Shown one piece after another: positions 6,622 to 6,959 of a stretch of 6,959 nt of DNA (positions are counted from its first letter, which is position 1; every line of letters starts with the position of its first letter). Below the pieces are notes generated by a model. That model worked only from the letters and a program-made list of their open reading frames with translations. It made no database searches and had not been told where the DNA came from. Position numbers and translations under genes: made by a program. Location: contig CAMBWV010000050.1 of assembly GCA_945871755.1 (NCBI GenBank), positions 1-6,959 of the forward strand. The letters run 5' to 3'. The stretch comes from an uncultured Bacteroidales bacterium (GTDB lineage Bacteria > Bacteroidota > Bacteroidia > Bacteroidales > Bacteroidaceae).

Positions 6622-6959
6622 TTAGTTTTCCAGACGCGTAAGCATCCAGCCTTTGGATTGGCGGTGAAACTCCATCGTGCAACCCATACCTGCTGATATA
6701 CTAATGATTGCCAGCGCGCGGAATTTGCTTTGCGGCTGTGCTTCGCCATATCTAATGTTGACCATCAAACCTGTGGGCATATCGGGGCAATAGTCCACCC
6801 ATTGCGCTGCGTCGAGAATACCTTCCAATTCCTGGAACGTGTCGTAATCGTAGGTCTTAAACTCAAACGGGTTAGTGATATGCGAGTGCTGGTAATCAGT
6901 GTTGTTGGCGAACTTTTGGTAGAAGCCCAAGAAATCCTTATCCGTTGCACTACTAAGGG
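6622..6959 (-). CDS. C-terminal part of an unrecognised protein, perhaps DUF4348 (5' end outside window)
   Basis: The frame is open from the right edge to TAA at 6622, giving about 112 visible residues; the start lies beyond the window. A TTG at 6930 could be mistaken for a start, but the frame continues upstream with SSATDKDF. The visible part holds DFLGFYQKFANN, then an ITNPFEF stretch, YDYDTFQELEGIL, and a last beta-rich section with MEFHRQSKGWMLTRLEN. The pattern of an aromatic-rich FYQKF helix followed by a short strand and an end in GWxLTR resembles the NTF2-like DUF4348 lipoproteins of Bacteroidales, but this is recollection, not a search result. It lies 15 bases before murB and likely shares its transcript. 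The presence of a signal peptide cannot be judged here. Confidence 0.7.
   Translation of the reverse strand, partial: LSSATDKDFLGFYQKFANNTDYQHSHITNPFEFKTYDYDTFQELEGILDAAQWVDYCPDMPTGLMVNIRYGEAQPQSKFRALAIISISAGMGCTMEFHRQSKGWMLTRLEN

Noticed and set aside
1..6959. Search for tRNA or rRNA, CRISPR repeats, insertion sequences, phage or defence genes
   Set aside because: The coding frames fill nearly all of the window with ordinary envelope and housekeeping families; I saw no direct-repeat arrays, transposase motifs or cloverleaf-like stretches in the short gaps.

Overview
The window looks like an ordinary chromosomal stretch from a member of Bacteroidota, most likely order Bacteroidales. The reasons are a TamL-type Omp85 lipoprotein, a Wzi-family outer-membrane protein, a short lipocalin-like lipoprotein, one promoter element of the Bacteroides type (TAnnTTTG), and the absence of clear Shine-Dalgarno sites before the genes. 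Base composition is roughly balanced by eye. I cannot name the genus; a Prevotella-like relative would fit.

All eight genes lie on the minus strand, so transcription runs from the right edge to the left. In that order they are: the 3' part of an unrecognised protein (6622-6959, perhaps DUF4348); murB for peptidoglycan precursor synthesis (5584-6606); a single-pass membrane protein with three TPR-like repeats (4905-5537); a MaoC/NodN-like hydratase gene broken by a one-base frameshift (4404-4864); a YigZ/IMPACT family gene (3694-4341); a Wzi-family capsule-associated outer-membrane barrel (2127-3653); a lipocalin-like lipoprotein (1643-2089); and the N-terminal two thirds or so of a TamL outer-membrane assembly protein (1-1542), which runs off the left edge.

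Gaps between genes are short (15 to about 100 bases), which fits one or a few operons. Small hairpins sit directly behind the stop codons of murB, yigZ and the lipocalin-like gene. A perfect TAnnTTTG box precedes the Wzi gene, so a new transcript may start there. The theme is the cell envelope: wall precursor (MurB), inner-membrane protein, outer-membrane barrel, lipoprotein and outer-membrane assembly factor, with two unrelated housekeeping-type genes (MaoC-like, YigZ) in between.

I found no RNA gene, insertion sequence, CRISPR array, phage gene or defence system, and no stretch over 300 bases without a gene. I do not see a new biological system here. The items most worth checking are the MaoC frameshift, the repeat-bearing membrane protein, the TTG start of tamL, and the hairpins fused to stop codons.
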